Position numbers and translations under genes: made by a program. From a bacterium BMS3Abin06 (lineage in GTDB: Bacteria > Nitrospirota > Thermodesulfovibrionia > UBA6902), in NCBI GenBank assembly GCA_002897895.1, contig BDSY01000078.1, positions 1 through 51,455 of the forward strand: a DNA stretch of 51,455 nt, read 5' to 3'. The notes under the pieces were generated by a model, which searched no databases, was not told the DNA's origin, and saw nothing but the letters and a program-made list of their open reading frames with translations. Position 1 is the first letter of the stretch. Each line of letters opens with the position of its first letter. Shown here one piece after another: positions 30,687 to 39,619 of the stretch.

Positions 30687-32569
30687 AAAAGTTGCTTGTC
30701 CATGAGCTCTTTAACGCCCGGAAAAGCGTCTATGTCGGTGTGAGGAATAAATAACCCCGACATATATTCGTCCATGAATGATTTGGAAACCGAGAGTTCA
30801 ACGTAGGCCATTTCCATAGATATCCTTTCTGCCTGCGCCCTCAGTTTTCTTGAAAGGATGCAGAGGTATGCCCCTGTAATTGAAGTGTTGCCCATGTATT
30901 GAAATTTTTCTTTCGGCATTTCAGGCAGGAGTCCGAGTATTATCGCTTTTTCAATATCCAGAAACTTGCCGAAACCGCCTGCAATATATACCTTCTGCAC
31001 GTCATCAAAGGTGAAGCCGGCCTCCTTTAGCAGGGTCGAGAATCCTGCATAGATGGCTGCCTTTGCCCTTATTATATTTTCAATATCAGGCTCTGCCAGG
31101 ACTATATCTTTTTCCTCTCCATAATGAACTACAAACTCCGGCCCGTCTTCCCCTTCTCTGACCCTGCCTGAAACATCTTTCTGTAACCTGCCTTTCCGGT
31201 CAAGTATCCCTGTCAGGAACATTGCCGCAACAGCGTCTATCATTCCGGAGCCGCAAATACCCGCCGGTTGAATATCATCGCCGATTACCTTTATCCCAAC
31301 TTCAAGTGTATCAGGATTAATCTTGATGCCTTCAATCGCCCCATCGGTCGCCCTCATCCCGTGTTTTATACCGCTGCCTTCAAAACAGGGGCCTGCCGAG
31401 CATGCCGCTGACATAAGCCATTCGGAATTTCCAATAACTATCTCTCCGTTTGTGCCGATGTCAATGAAAATGCTTAATTCTTCTTTTTCATACATTCTTG
31501 TAGCAAGCAATCCTGAAACAATGTCTCCTCCTACATAACTTGCAACGCATGGAAAAACGTACACAGGAACATCCGGCCTTAGCTTTATGCGGAGTTCCCC
31601 TGCACGGGAAAGCGGGAAGATGTTTGCAGTAGGAATATAAGGCGCCTCCCTTATTGCAAAGGGATCAAGATTTAAAAAAAAGTGCGTCATGGTCGTGTTC
31701 CCGGCAGCCACAAGGCAGTCAATTGATTCGGCGCTTATTTCGTGGTTCGTTATAAGTATTGAAATCAGTTGATTTATGTCTGAAATAACCGCCCGGTGCA
31801 GATTTTCCAGTTCATTACTCTCGGTTGCATGGACGATCCGGGTGATAACATCATCTCCAAAGCGTATCTGTGAATTGTAGATAGAGGCAACATCAACAAG
31901 GGTTCCGTCTGTAAGGTCGACAAGATAAACAACTATGGTAGTGGTTCCGATATCGATTGCAAAACCGTACCGGGGGGCTTTCCTGTTGCCGGGAAAGATG
32001 CCGGTAATCTCATAGCAGTCTTCACTATGTATGGTGCTCAGCGTTATCACCCATTTTTCTTTTCTGACGGTCTGAGCAAGGTTAGCCATAAACCTGAAAG
32101 GAACCCTCAGGCATCCTAACCCGTTGGCAAATAGTTCTCTCTTTAATCTTTCAAGATCACTTATGTTGTCATCAAGAGACGGGGGAGGGAGTTTGAGGAC
32201 TATCCTCCCGGAAATGGGATCGATCTCAGCGCCTTTTGAATACAGGAGGGCGAGAAGGTCCCGGGACTTCCCTGTTGCAATCCTGCCCTCAACCGTAAGC
32301 ATCGATTCCTTCGGTATATCAATCAGTATATCTCCTGAAGGAAAGGCCCGGCATGCAAGGGCAAAACCCTCATTCAGCTCTTCCTGTGTAAGCTTCATCT
32401 TTGAGCGGATATCGACGGTGCCCGACTTTATAATAATCCTGCACTTCCCGCATGTCCCCTTTCCACCGCAGGACGATGTCAGGTAAATACCTGCTTTCTT
32501 CAGTGACTTCAGGATAGATAAGCCGGGCGTACAGGGAATGTTTTTCCCGGATGTCAGAGAAATATTCAT
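30683..32569 (-). CDS. RACo-like activator of corrinoid proteins (2Fe-2S ferredoxin plus DUF4445 ASKHA)
   Basis: The 628-residue protein has an N-terminal 2Fe-2S ferredoxin domain (about 1-95) with SSCGGKGTCGKCRI and a later Cys in ACRAFPSG. A linker and an ASKHA ATPase domain of DUF4445 type follow, with phosphate loops FAIDIGTTTIVVYLVD and FIDIGTNGEI and the adenosine motif YIAGGFGKFLD. Such proteins use ATP to drive one-electron reduction of cob(II)alamin in corrinoid proteins (RACo, the activator of the corrinoid Fe-S protein). A corrinoid partner is not in the window. The start abuts the hemB stop, so it is in an operon with a tetrapyrrole gene. Confidence 0.9.
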   Translation of the reverse strand: MNISLTSGKNIPCTPGLSILKSLKKAGIYLTSSCGGKGTCGKCRIIIKSGTVDIRSKMKLTQEELNEGFALACRAFPSGDILIDIPKESMLTVEGRIATGKSRDLLALLYSKGAEIDPISGRIVLKLPPPSLDDNISDLERLKRELFANGLGCLRVPFRFMANLAQTVRKEKWVITLSTIHSEDCYEITGIFPGNRKAPRYGFAIDIGTTTIVVYLVDLTDGTLVDVASIYNSQIRFGDDVITRIVHATESNELENLHRAVISDINQLISILITNHEISAESIDCLVAAGNTTMTHFFLNLDPFAIREAPYIPTANIFPLSRAGELRIKLRPDVPVYVFPCVASYVGGDIVSGLLATRMYEKEELSIFIDIGTNGEIVIGNSEWLMSAACSAGPCFEGSGIKHGMRATDGAIEGIKINPDTLEVGIKVIGDDIQPAGICGSGMIDAVAAMFLTGILDRKGRLQKDVSGRVREGEDGPEFVVHYGEEKDIVLAEPDIENIIRAKAAIYAGFSTLLKEAGFTFDDVQKVYIAGGFGKFLDIEKAIILGLLPEMPKEKFQYMGNTSITGAYLCILSRKLRAQAERISMEMAYVELSVSKSFMDEYMSGLFIPHTDIDAFPGVKELMDKQLF

Positions 32570-33544
32570 TTATTTATTCAGCTGCTTCACTGCATCCATC
32601 GCATGATATGTGAATATAAGGTCGGCTCCCGCGCGTTTCATGGATGTCAGGAGTTCCATGACAATCTTCATTTCATCTATCCACCCGAGTTTTGCAGCAG
32701 CCTTGACCATTGAGTATTCCCCGCTCACATTATATGCCGCCACCGGAACGTCGAAAGTATCTTTTATGTCCGAGATAATGTCCATATAGCTCATTGCAGG
32801 TTTGACCATTACAATATCAGCGCCCTCTTCGATATCAAGGGCAACTTCTTTCAATGCCTCCCTTCTGTTGGCAGGATCCATCTGGTAAGATTTTCTGTCA
32901 CCAAAAGAAGGGGTGGATTCTGCTGCTTCCCTGAAAGGCCCGTAAAATGCAGATGCGTATTTGGCTGCATAACTGATTATGGGAATGTCTTCAAAGTTGT
33001 TAGAGTCAAGTATGTCCCTTATAACGGCAATGCGCCCGTCCATCATATCGGAAGGGGCGACTATATCCGCTCCTGCCTTAGCATGTGACAGGGCCTCTCT
33101 CGCAAGAAGATCAAGGGTCGGATCATTTAATATCTTTCCTTTTTTCACTATGCCGCAGTGGCCGTGGCTCATGTATTCGCACATGCAGACATCTGTTATG
33201 ACGATGAGTTCAGTAATTTTGTCTTTTATCGCCTTTATGGCCTTCTGCACAATGCCCTTAGAGCTGTATGCCTCTGATCCCCTTTCATCTTTGCGCTCAG
33301 GGATGCCGAAAAGTAAAATAGCCGGTATCCCGAGTTTGTGGACCTTCTGCGCTTCTTTTGCAATCTCATCAACAGAAAGCTGAAAACATCCGGGCATTGA
33401 AGATATTTCTTTCCTTGTCCCCTTTCCGAATGTAACAAACATGGGATAGATCAGGTCATCCGGCGTGAGGTGAGTCTCCCTGACCATGTCCCTTATGATT
33501 TTATGTTGCCTCAGTCTTCGCGGCCTGTGAATCGGAAACGGCAT
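32570..33544 (-). CDS. hemB: Delta-aminolevulinic acid dehydratase (porphobilinogen synthase)
   Basis: The enzyme condenses two 5-aminolevulinate molecules in tetrapyrrole synthesis. I start at ATG 33544 because AAGGAG lies 8 bases upstream; the in-frame ATG six codons earlier would contain that site. The 324-residue protein has the zinc-site cysteines in [23 protein letters not shown] with an active-site Asp, the P-site lysine region [10 protein letters not shown], and the catalytic lysine in VMVKPAMSY. Length is normal. It is followed without a gap by the corrinoid activator gene, consistent with a B12-rich metabolism. Confidence 0.97.
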   Translation of the reverse strand: MPFPIHRPRRLRQHKIIRDMVRETHLTPDDLIYPMFVTFGKGTRKEISSMPGCFQLSVDEIAKEAQKVHKLGIPAILLFGIPERKDERGSEAYSSKGIVQKAIKAIKDKITELIVITDVCMCEYMSHGHCGIVKKGKILNDPTLDLLAREALSHAKAGADIVAPSDMMDGRIAVIRDILDSNNFEDIPIISYAAKYASAFYGPFREAAESTPSFGDRKSYQMDPANRREALKEVALDIEEGADIVMVKPAMSYMDIISDIKDTFDVPVAAYNVSGEYSMVKAAAKLGWIDEMKIVMELLTSMKRAGADLIFTYHAMDAVKQLNK

Positions 33545-33663
33545 GATATCTGCTCCTTTCAATATGAAAGAATTCGTTCTTATTTTCGAACCCCCGAATC
33601 CTTAAGAATTATTAAGTATAGCAAATTTTGTAATTTCACTCACTTGATGTAAAAGATTTCAAA

Positions 33664-34533
33664 TCAGGCTTTTTCATCCTGATACGGTTCAATATGAATA
33701 ACTACATCCACAACCGAAGGGAAACTCTTCTTAATAGCGTCTTCCACTAAGTGCGCTATATCATGCGCTTCATGAGTTGTGGCTTCTGCGTCAACAAGGA
33801 GATGCAGATCAATATTAATAAACCCCTCGTTCCCTCTTGTCCTTATCCCGTGACAGTCCTTTACGCCGCTGATTCTGATTATCACGCGCCTGATCTCTTC
33901 CGGATTTATACATGCTGCGTCGGTCAAAACAGCAGTGGCGGATTTCAGTATTTCAATCCCCATTTTCACAATCAATACGGTGATTACAATTGCTGCTATA
34001 ACGTCAAATACAGGATAGCCGGCCTTCGCGGCAATGAGACTGGCAACCACCGAGAGGGAGACGAAGATATCCGACTTTGTATGTTTTGCATCTGCAAGGA
34101 GAAAGTCACTTTTCAGTTCCCTGCCTTTTCTTGATTCATAAGTCATTACAAATATGTTTATAGAGAGTGTTGCAGCCATAACTATGAAACTGAAAACAGT
34201 AACCTCAATATTGTCAGGAGCCTGAATCCTCTGATATGATTCCCTTAATATCTCAATGCCTGCTCCGAATATAAGCACGGCTATTGCAATTGTTGAGAGG
34301 TTCTCGAATTTTCTGTGTCCGTACGGATGGCTTTCATCAGGCGGTTGCGAGGCGACCCAGGTGCCGATAAGGCCGATGACATTGGATGTGCCGTCGAAAA
34401 AGGAATGAAATCCGTCTGAAAACATGCTTATGGAATTTATAGTATAGCCATAGCTTATTTTTGCGACGGCTACAGCTATATTGAGGAACAAGGTAAATAA
34501 AAGGACCTGTCTGACTTTTTTCAGCCGTGTCAT
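33664..34533 (-). CDS. Cation diffusion facilitator family transporter
   Basis: The 289-residue inner-membrane protein exports divalent cations (Zn, Fe, Co, Cd, Mn) in exchange for protons. It has about five to six membrane segments (residues about 12-35, 78-95, 112-132, 155-170, 175-195). The metal-site motifs are SDGFHSFFDGTSN in TM2 and KHTKSDIFVS in TM5, in which the usual Asp/His ligands are present. A C-terminal cytoplasmic domain (about 200-289) has the typical HLLVDA/AHDIAHLVE pattern. It is closer to FieF/MamB-type than to ZitB-type. Metal specificity cannot be told. It has no close operon partner. Confidence 0.88.
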   Translation of the reverse strand: MTRLKKVRQVLLFTLFLNIAVAVAKISYGYTINSISMFSDGFHSFFDGTSNVIGLIGTWVASQPPDESHPYGHRKFENLSTIAIAVLIFGAGIEILRESYQRIQAPDNIEVTVFSFIVMAATLSINIFVMTYESRKGRELKSDFLLADAKHTKSDIFVSLSVVASLIAAKAGYPVFDVIAAIVITVLIVKMGIEILKSATAVLTDAACINPEEIRRVIIRISGVKDCHGIRTRGNEGFINIDLHLLVDAEATTHEAHDIAHLVEDAIKKSFPSVVDVVIHIEPYQDEKA

Positions 34534-34597
34534 AGGTTAAATTATAAACTATTTGGTAATAGTCCGGCCATCAGATGAAAAAACTTTTCCTGTATTC

Positions 34598-34694
34598 CTT
34601 TGTGCCTATGTGCCTTTGCCACTTTGCGCCTGAGCAGTTGCCTTTTTTTATTGATAATATTATTTTACTGAGAGCTGATTGCTGATAGCTGAAC
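34598..34694. repeat. Octanucleotide array and heptanucleotide array upstream of the CDF gene
   Basis: 34598-34637 has 8-bp units CTTTGTGC, CTATGTGC, CTTTGCCA, CTTTGCGC, CTGAGCAG, a near copy of the array before rng. 34674-34694 has 7-bp units GCTGATT, GCTGATA, GCTGAAC. Both lie in the 178-bp gap between mnmE and the CDF gene. Confidence 0.75.
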
Positions 34695-34711
34695 GCTTAC
34701 TCTACTTGTTA

Positions 34712-36115
34712 TTACTTCCCGATACAAAAATTGCTGAAGATTTTATTGAGTATATCATCCGGCGAGGTGAGCCCCAGTATCTCTCCGGTTGCATCAAGGG
34801 CTTCTCTTAATTCAACCGAGAGAAACTCCGGAGGAGTGTTATTCGTGACTTCTGAAATAAAGGAATTTATCGATACAAGGGTTTTTTCGAGCGCATGAAC
34901 ATGCCTTATGTTTGTAACAGTATCAGTTCCATGGGCGGTCCGGCTGCCGGCTGCTGTCTCCGCTATTTTATTCTTTAATTTATCGAGTCCGGTTTCTTTT
35001 TTTGCAGATATTTTGACAATATGAAAATCTTCTTTTTTCCCATTTACAGGAGGGGGGGGTAAATCCGTCACTGCGAATTTTATTTTCTGGGGAAGATCAC
35101 TCTTGTTTATAACTAAAATGGTATTTTGGCAAGCTGATTTTTTTATCAATTCCCTGTCTGTTTCATGCAGGACTTCACTTCCATCAAGAATAAGCAGTAC
35201 CATATCCGCATCTTCCATGGATTCAAGACTTCTCTTTACGCCTTCTTTTTCGGCAATATCTTCGACATCCCTTATCCCGGCAGTATCCATGATTTTTATT
35301 GGAAGTCCCTGAATGTTTAAATAGTCCTCAATAACATCTCTTGTTGTTCCCGGTATTTCCGTAACAATAGCCCTGTCATTTTCGAGCAGTGCATTGAGTA
35401 ATGACGATTTGCCGACATTCGGCCTGCCTATGATTGCCGTCCTGAGTCCCTCCCTTAAAATCAACCCGTATCGTGAGCTCTCAATTAATTTTTCCAGGGA
35501 CTTCTTTATGTTCAGCGCCCTTTTTTTCATGTCCCCCAGAGCCAAGGATTCTATATCTTCCTCCTGGAAATCAATATATGCCTCAATAAATGCAGCAAGT
35601 TCCATGATTTCATCCCTTATGGCTTCTATTTTTCCTGAAAGTCTTCCCCTGAGCTGCTGAACCGCGGTTTTCTGGCTCTGAACTGTCAGGGAATTTACAA
35701 CATCAAGCACTGCCTCTGCCTGTGCAAGATCTATTCTCCCGTTCAGGAATGCCCTCTGGGTAAATTCCCCGGGCCGGGCCGGTCTTGCCCCTTTTGATAA
35801 AACAAGCTCTAATATTCTCCGGAGGGATATGGCGCCGCCGTGGCAATTTATCTCTACAATATCTTCTTTTGTATAGGTGTTGGGCGCCTTCATCACTGAA
35901 ATCAGCGCTTCATCTATAATTTCTCCTGTAGAGGGGTTTACGATGTGGCCGTAAAGAATTCTCTGTGAAGGGGTCTCTTTAACTTTTTTCTTTTTGGGGG
36001 AACGGAAGATCCTGTCTGCGATTTTTACAGAGTCTCTGCCGCTGAGCCTGACAATCCCGATCCCGCCATGGCCGGCAGGGGTTGATATTGCGGCTATAGT
36101 ATCGTCAATATGCAT
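34712..36115 (-). CDS. mnmE: tRNA modification GTPase MnmE
   Basis: With MnmG, MnmE makes the (carboxymethyl)aminomethyl modification at the wobble uridine U34 of several tRNAs. I start at ATG 36115 (MHIDDTIAAISTPAGHGGIG), the conserved N-terminus; an ATG 16 codons earlier adds a non-conserved stretch. The 467-residue protein has a formyl-THF-binding N-terminal domain, GRPNVGKSSLLN, EIPGTTRD, DTAG and NKSD of the inserted GTPase, and the invariant C-terminal CIGK. mnmG is not in the window. It follows yidC in the common order rpmH-(rnpA)-yidD-yidC-mnmE. Confidence 0.97.
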   Translation of the reverse strand: MHIDDTIAAISTPAGHGGIGIVRLSGRDSVKIADRIFRSPKKKKVKETPSQRILYGHIVNPSTGEIIDEALISVMKAPNTYTKEDIVEINCHGGAISLRRILELVLSKGARPARPGEFTQRAFLNGRIDLAQAEAVLDVVNSLTVQSQKTAVQQLRGRLSGKIEAIRDEIMELAAFIEAYIDFQEEDIESLALGDMKKRALNIKKSLEKLIESSRYGLILREGLRTAIIGRPNVGKSSLLNALLENDRAIVTEIPGTTRDVIEDYLNIQGLPIKIMDTAGIRDVEDIAEKEGVKRSLESMEDADMVLLILDGSEVLHETDRELIKKSACQNTILVINKSDLPQKIKFAVTDLPPPPVNGKKEDFHIVKISAKKETGLDKLKNKIAETAAGSRTAHGTDTVTNIRHVHALEKTLVSINSFISEVTNNTPPEFLSVELREALDATGEILGLTSPDDILNKIFSNFCIGK

Positions 36116-36186
36116 GTTATAGTTTACAGGGAAAAGTCGCCGATTGTCAGCTTTCCCTGCCACTGAACAATGATAACAGATTACTT

Positions 36187-37731
36187 TTACGCGGCTTTTT
36201 TATTTGCGTAATACTGCTGGATAATGCCGAGGATGTTGTTTACGAGCCAGTACAGAACCAGCCCTGCGGCGAATTGCAAAAACATGAATGTAAATACTAT
36301 CGGCATAAGCATCATCATCTTTGCCTGCTTCGGGTCCATGGCCGTAGGGGTCATCTTCTGTTGAATTACCATGGTGATTCCCATAATAACCGGCAGCACA
36401 TAATAAGGGTCCTTTGATGCAAGATCGGTTATCCAGAGGACAAAGGGTGCGCCCCTCAACTCTATTGCCTTAAGAAGAACATTATAGAGCGCTATGAAAA
36501 CAGGTACCTGCAGGAACATCGGCAGACAGCCCCCCACGGGATTGACCTTGTGCTTTTTATAGAGCTGCATCATTTCCTTCTGCATCTTCACGGAGTCATT
36601 CTTGTATTTTTCTTTGAGTTCAGCCATCAAGGGTTGTATCTTCTGCATCTTCTTCATTGACTGCTGGCTCTTGTGCAAAATAGGGATAAACGGCACCCTT
36701 ACGAGTATAGTCAGAAATATTATTGCCCAGCCGTAATTGCCCATATATTTATAAAAGAATTTCAATGTCCAGAAAAGGGGCATTGCAACAATGGAGAACC
36801 ATCCGAAATCAACGATATATTCGAGTCCTGCATTTAATGCCTTGAGCCTGTCGTATTCCTTTGGCCCGACATAAAAGGTGAAATCATATTTTTGCGGCGC
36901 AAGGTTAAGCGCTATCTCCGGTGCATCTTTTTCTTTCCAGACACTGGCGCCTTCGATGGGGTCGAGAGGAATAATTGCAGCCGTAAAATACTGATCTTCC
37001 TGCGCTATCCAGCGGATATTGCCGGTTAAATATTTATTTTCGGACTTTTCGGTAAATTCGGTTTTATCGGTATCCACAAGGATTACAGGGCCGCTGTGAG
37101 AACGACTTCCGCCTTCTTTATCAAAAATACCGAAGTCTGTTCCGAGAGATAGCATGAATGAAGGTGTATTCACAGCCTCCAGAGAGAAATCTATCTTGTA
37201 ATCATTGTTGTGGAAAACAAACTTTTTTATTATTGATATTCCCTGGCTGCTGTAAGTGAAAATCAGTTCCCCTTTGGAGCTGCCGCGCCCTGAGAGCGTG
37301 AGTTTTTTTGTGTTTACGGTATAAACCCATTCTTGCGGCAAATTGCGGTCCGGCCCTTCAAAGATAATTCCCAGAGCAGGGGCCGGGCCGGGCTCTGCTA
37401 AGAGTACAACAGGCATCTTGTCCTTGTCTTTATAAGTCTTCAGCTCCCAGTATTTAACAATTGCCCCCCCGGTGGAAAATACGGCTTTATATAAATCTGT
37501 CTCAACTACAACATCGTTTGCTTCCGCCATTGCTGCAGAAGGATATGCACCGGGTATTTGCATGACGGGTTTTACTGTCCCGGTCCTTGCGGGGGGAGCG
37601 GTTTTCAAAGGTGCTGCTGCCTGTTGCTCAGGCATAGGTTCCATGGGAACCTGCTTTTGTTTAAATAAATATGACCAGCCCAATAACACAATCAGTGACA
37701 ATATTACAGCTATAAGGGTTCGCTTATCCAT
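36187..37731 (-). CDS. yidC: Membrane protein insertase YidC
   Basis: YidC inserts and folds inner-membrane proteins with or without SecYEG. The 514-residue Gram-negative-type protein has an N-terminal membrane segment (about 4-22), a large periplasmic domain (about 55-310) and the conserved core segments (from about 320, including YGWAIIFLTILVRV with the groove Arg). A Lys-rich cytoplasmic hairpin (HKSQQSMKKMQKIQPLM) and the end GIIQQYYANKKAA follow. It starts at ATG 37731 with GAGAGA upstream. yidD and rpmH precede it as usual. Confidence 0.97.
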   Translation of the reverse strand: MDKRTLIAVILSLIVLLGWSYLFKQKQVPMEPMPEQQAAAPLKTAPPARTGTVKPVMQIPGAYPSAAMAEANDVVVETDLYKAVFSTGGAIVKYWELKTYKDKDKMPVVLLAEPGPAPALGIIFEGPDRNLPQEWVYTVNTKKLTLSGRGSSKGELIFTYSSQGISIIKKFVFHNNDYKIDFSLEAVNTPSFMLSLGTDFGIFDKEGGSRSHSGPVILVDTDKTEFTEKSENKYLTGNIRWIAQEDQYFTAAIIPLDPIEGASVWKEKDAPEIALNLAPQKYDFTFYVGPKEYDRLKALNAGLEYIVDFGWFSIVAMPLFWTLKFFYKYMGNYGWAIIFLTILVRVPFIPILHKSQQSMKKMQKIQPLMAELKEKYKNDSVKMQKEMMQLYKKHKVNPVGGCLPMFLQVPVFIALYNVLLKAIELRGAPFVLWITDLASKDPYYVLPVIMGITMVIQQKMTPTAMDPKQAKMMMLMPIVFTFMFLQFAAGLVLYWLVNNILGIIQQYYANKKAA

Positions 37732-37754
37732 TATCTCTCACTCTCTCTATTCAT

Positions 37755-37982
37755 TTAACAGGATTTATCCCTCTGCCTGAGAGGGTCATATCCGCCGGGA
37801 TGCAGGGGATGGCATTTTACAATTCGTCCGGCAAAAAGCCGGAGACCTTTTATTAAACCATATCTGTCCACCGCCTCCATACAGTAACTCGAACACGATG
37901 GATAAAACCTGCAGGTATGCGGCAGGAACGGTGAAATATATCTCTTGTAAAGTTTAATCGCAAAAAGCACTGATGCCTTCAA
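37755..37982 (-). CDS. yidD: Membrane protein insertion efficiency factor YidD
   Basis: YidD is a small amphipathic protein that assists YidC. The 75-residue protein has the conserved IKLYKRYISPFLPHTCRFYPSCSSYCMEAV with its cysteines and the PLHPGGYDPL end. The start codon is TTG at 37982, with GAGG 12 bases upstream. It sits between rpmH and yidC as expected, but the gene that normally lies between rpmH and yidD, rnpA, is missing. Confidence 0.93.
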   Translation of the reverse strand: MKASVLFAIKLYKRYISPFLPHTCRFYPSCSSYCMEAVDRYGLIKGLRLFAGRIVKCHPLHPGGYDPLRQRDKSC

Positions 37983-38002
37983 TTAATTATCCTCAAACGT
38001 TA

Positions 38003-38038
38003 TTAAGTCCTGATTCAAAATTAAGTCCTGATTCAAAA
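38003..38038. repeat. Tandem 18-bp duplication in the rpmH-yidD gap
   Basis: TTAAGTCCTGATTCAAAA occurs twice in direct tandem. The 142-bp gap in which it lies is where rnpA would be expected; the gap cannot hold a full rnpA (about 330 bp). A 30-codon frame (38033-38125, minus) starts as TAATG on the rpmH stop and begins [13 protein letters not shown], with slight similarity to the start of RnpA. Confidence 0.7.
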
Positions 38039-38124
38039 GATTAAATTAAAATGGGAATTTGGCGGCACAGGATCCGGGGATTCGGGAAAAAAATCAACTT
38101 TACCACTTGAATCATTTCTTTTCA

Positions 38125-38262
38125 TTATACGGACAGCTTTTTCCTACCTTTGGCACGCCTTCTTTTAATAACTTTAGCGCCGCCCGGTGTGCTCATCCTC
38201 GTCAAAAAACCATGGGTCCTTTTGCGTTTCTTGTTGTGAGGGCGATAGGTAGTGTATGTCAT
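38125..38262 (-). CDS. rpmH: 50S ribosomal protein L34
   Basis: This 45-residue ribosomal protein ([19 protein letters not shown]...) carries the family's [41 protein letters not shown] signature. AAAGGAG lies 7 bases upstream of ATG. It is the first gene of the rpmH-yidD-yidC-mnmE run. The 180 bp upstream contain no DnaA boxes or dnaA gene, so oriC is not here. Confidence 0.97.
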   Translation of the reverse strand: MTYTTYRPHNKKRKRTHGFLTRMSTPGGAKVIKRRRAKGRKKLSV

Positions 38263-38444
38263 TGTGTTCTCCTTTTTTAATACATGTAAAGAACTTGAAT
38301 AATAAGTAATTCCTGAATTCCAGTCTAATATTCTACTTAATACCCCGGGGAAAAATCAATTCAACGGAGTTGCAGGGGTGCACGACAAATTTATGGCTAC
38401 CATAAAAGAAAGATAAATGTATATTATTTCTCATTAAACGGGGT

Positions 38445-38903
38445 TTAAGATTCATTTCCGGGGTTACTGATAAGTTTAAAGAAAATCCTGTAATAGCGAA
38501 AACTCGATAGGAGCATGGCTCCGCCGAAGCCGATATATATGATTGAGAGGTAAGGCTTCGGCAACGACGAATGCCTCAGGAAAATACCCATTCCGACCAT
38601 AATTACTATTATTAAATAGCTCTTCCACGGCTGAAAACCAAAGATGCATACTTTGCCTTTTTTAGCAATGATACGGGCGATGTTTTTGTTAACAAGTTTC
38701 AGGAATCCAAAATGATGTATCATGAGCGAAAGAATTATTCCTGCCGGTCCAAACCACATCCGATCCTGAACCGTCACCTTCGACAGCCAGCCAACAGCAA
38801 GACTGCAGAGAATAATGCCGACAATACTCCATATGATTCCCGAAAGGGCAATCAGGAGACTTTTGTCGACTGCGGGATTAAATTTCCTGATTTCCGGTTT
38901 CAT
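38445..38903 (-). CDS. Four-pass membrane protein, unrecognised
   Basis: The 152-residue protein has four membrane segments (about 16-42, 51-72, 93-110, 118-140). The N-terminus is short and charged, and a ferredoxin-like or catalytic motif is absent. A GGAG site lies 8 bases before ATG. The gap to the DgkA-PAP2 gene is 14 bp, so it is probably the last gene of the phoH-ybeY-dgkA operon. No family assigned. Confidence 0.6.
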   Translation of the reverse strand: MKPEIRKFNPAVDKSLLIALSGIIWSIVGIILCSLAVGWLSKVTVQDRMWFGPAGIILSLMIHHFGFLKLVNKNIARIIAKKGKVCIFGFQPWKSYLIIVIMVGMGIFLRHSSLPKPYLSIIYIGFGGAMLLSSFRYYRIFFKLISNPGNES

Positions 38904-38917
38904 GGATAGTCTCCATA

Positions 38918-39619
38918 TTATGAAAATATTTTAAAGAGGAGGAAGGTTACGGTCATGCCTAACAATGCCCCGAGAACGACTTCAAGCGGTTTATGTATGC
39001 CGATATTGACCCTGCTTTGAGCAATGACGATTGCCATAATCAGAACAAGCACCGAAGGCATAAAACTCTCGCTGATTAAGGTAACCGCCATCCATATTGA
39101 AAAAGCGACTGCTGCATGGCCGCTCGGCATACCTCCCATTAATGGTTCACCCCTTCCGGAAAAAGCCTTTGTTATTACTACAAGTATCAACACTACTATG
39201 AGCGCAACAACGGCAATCTCTGCTCCGGCATGTTTTGCAACGGAGAGGCCGCTGATAAAAATATTTTTAACAGGTTCGTGAAGAATGATGTATCCGATAA
39301 GCGCTGCCCCCAATGCAGTGACAAGAACCGCCCCCGCAGCAATATCTTTAATCGCTTTTGCCCTTGGGTCGTATTCTTTAAACAGTATGTCGGTAATTGT
39401 TTCTATTGCCGTATTTATCATCTCGACAGAGATTACTATAATGGCCAATGTTATTAATATTACAAATTCAGTTCCTCTTGTACCGAGGACAAAGCCGGTA
39501 ATCAGCAGCAATATGGCTGCATACAGGTGATAACGTATATGCCTCTGAGTCTTTGCGGCATGTAAAATTCCTTCGATAGCGTGATTAGTGCTTTGAATCC
39601 ATTTTCTTAACGGCATCAA
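38918..39619 (-). CDS. Diacylglycerol/undecaprenol kinase (DgkA) fused to a PAP2 phosphatase
   Basis: Residues 1-112 are a DgkA-type membrane kinase with STNHAIEGILHAAKTQRHIR, the conserved EMINTAIE and KDIAAGAVL. Residues from about 118 are a PAP2/lipid phosphatase core with PSGHAA and SRVNIGIHKPLEVVLG catalytic motifs. A kinase and phosphatase of lipid carrier in one polypeptide could cycle undecaprenol/undecaprenyl phosphate. Start ATG 39619 follows GAGGAG by 7 bases and overlaps the end of ybeY by 35 bp. In most genomes dgkA follows ybeY without the PAP2 part. Confidence 0.88.
   Translation of the reverse strand: MMPLRKWIQSTNHAIEGILHAAKTQRHIRYHLYAAILLLITGFVLGTRGTEFVILITLAIIVISVEMINTAIETITDILFKEYDPRAKAIKDIAAGAVLVTALGAALIGYIILHEPVKNIFISGLSVAKHAGAEIAVVALIVVLILVVITKAFSGRGEPLMGGMPSGHAAVAFSIWMAVTLISESFMPSVLVLIMAIVIAQSRVNIGIHKPLEVVLGALLGMTVTFLLFKIFS

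Noticed and set aside
38263-38444. Replication origin next to rpmH.
   Set aside because: No dnaA gene and no DnaA-box cluster are present.
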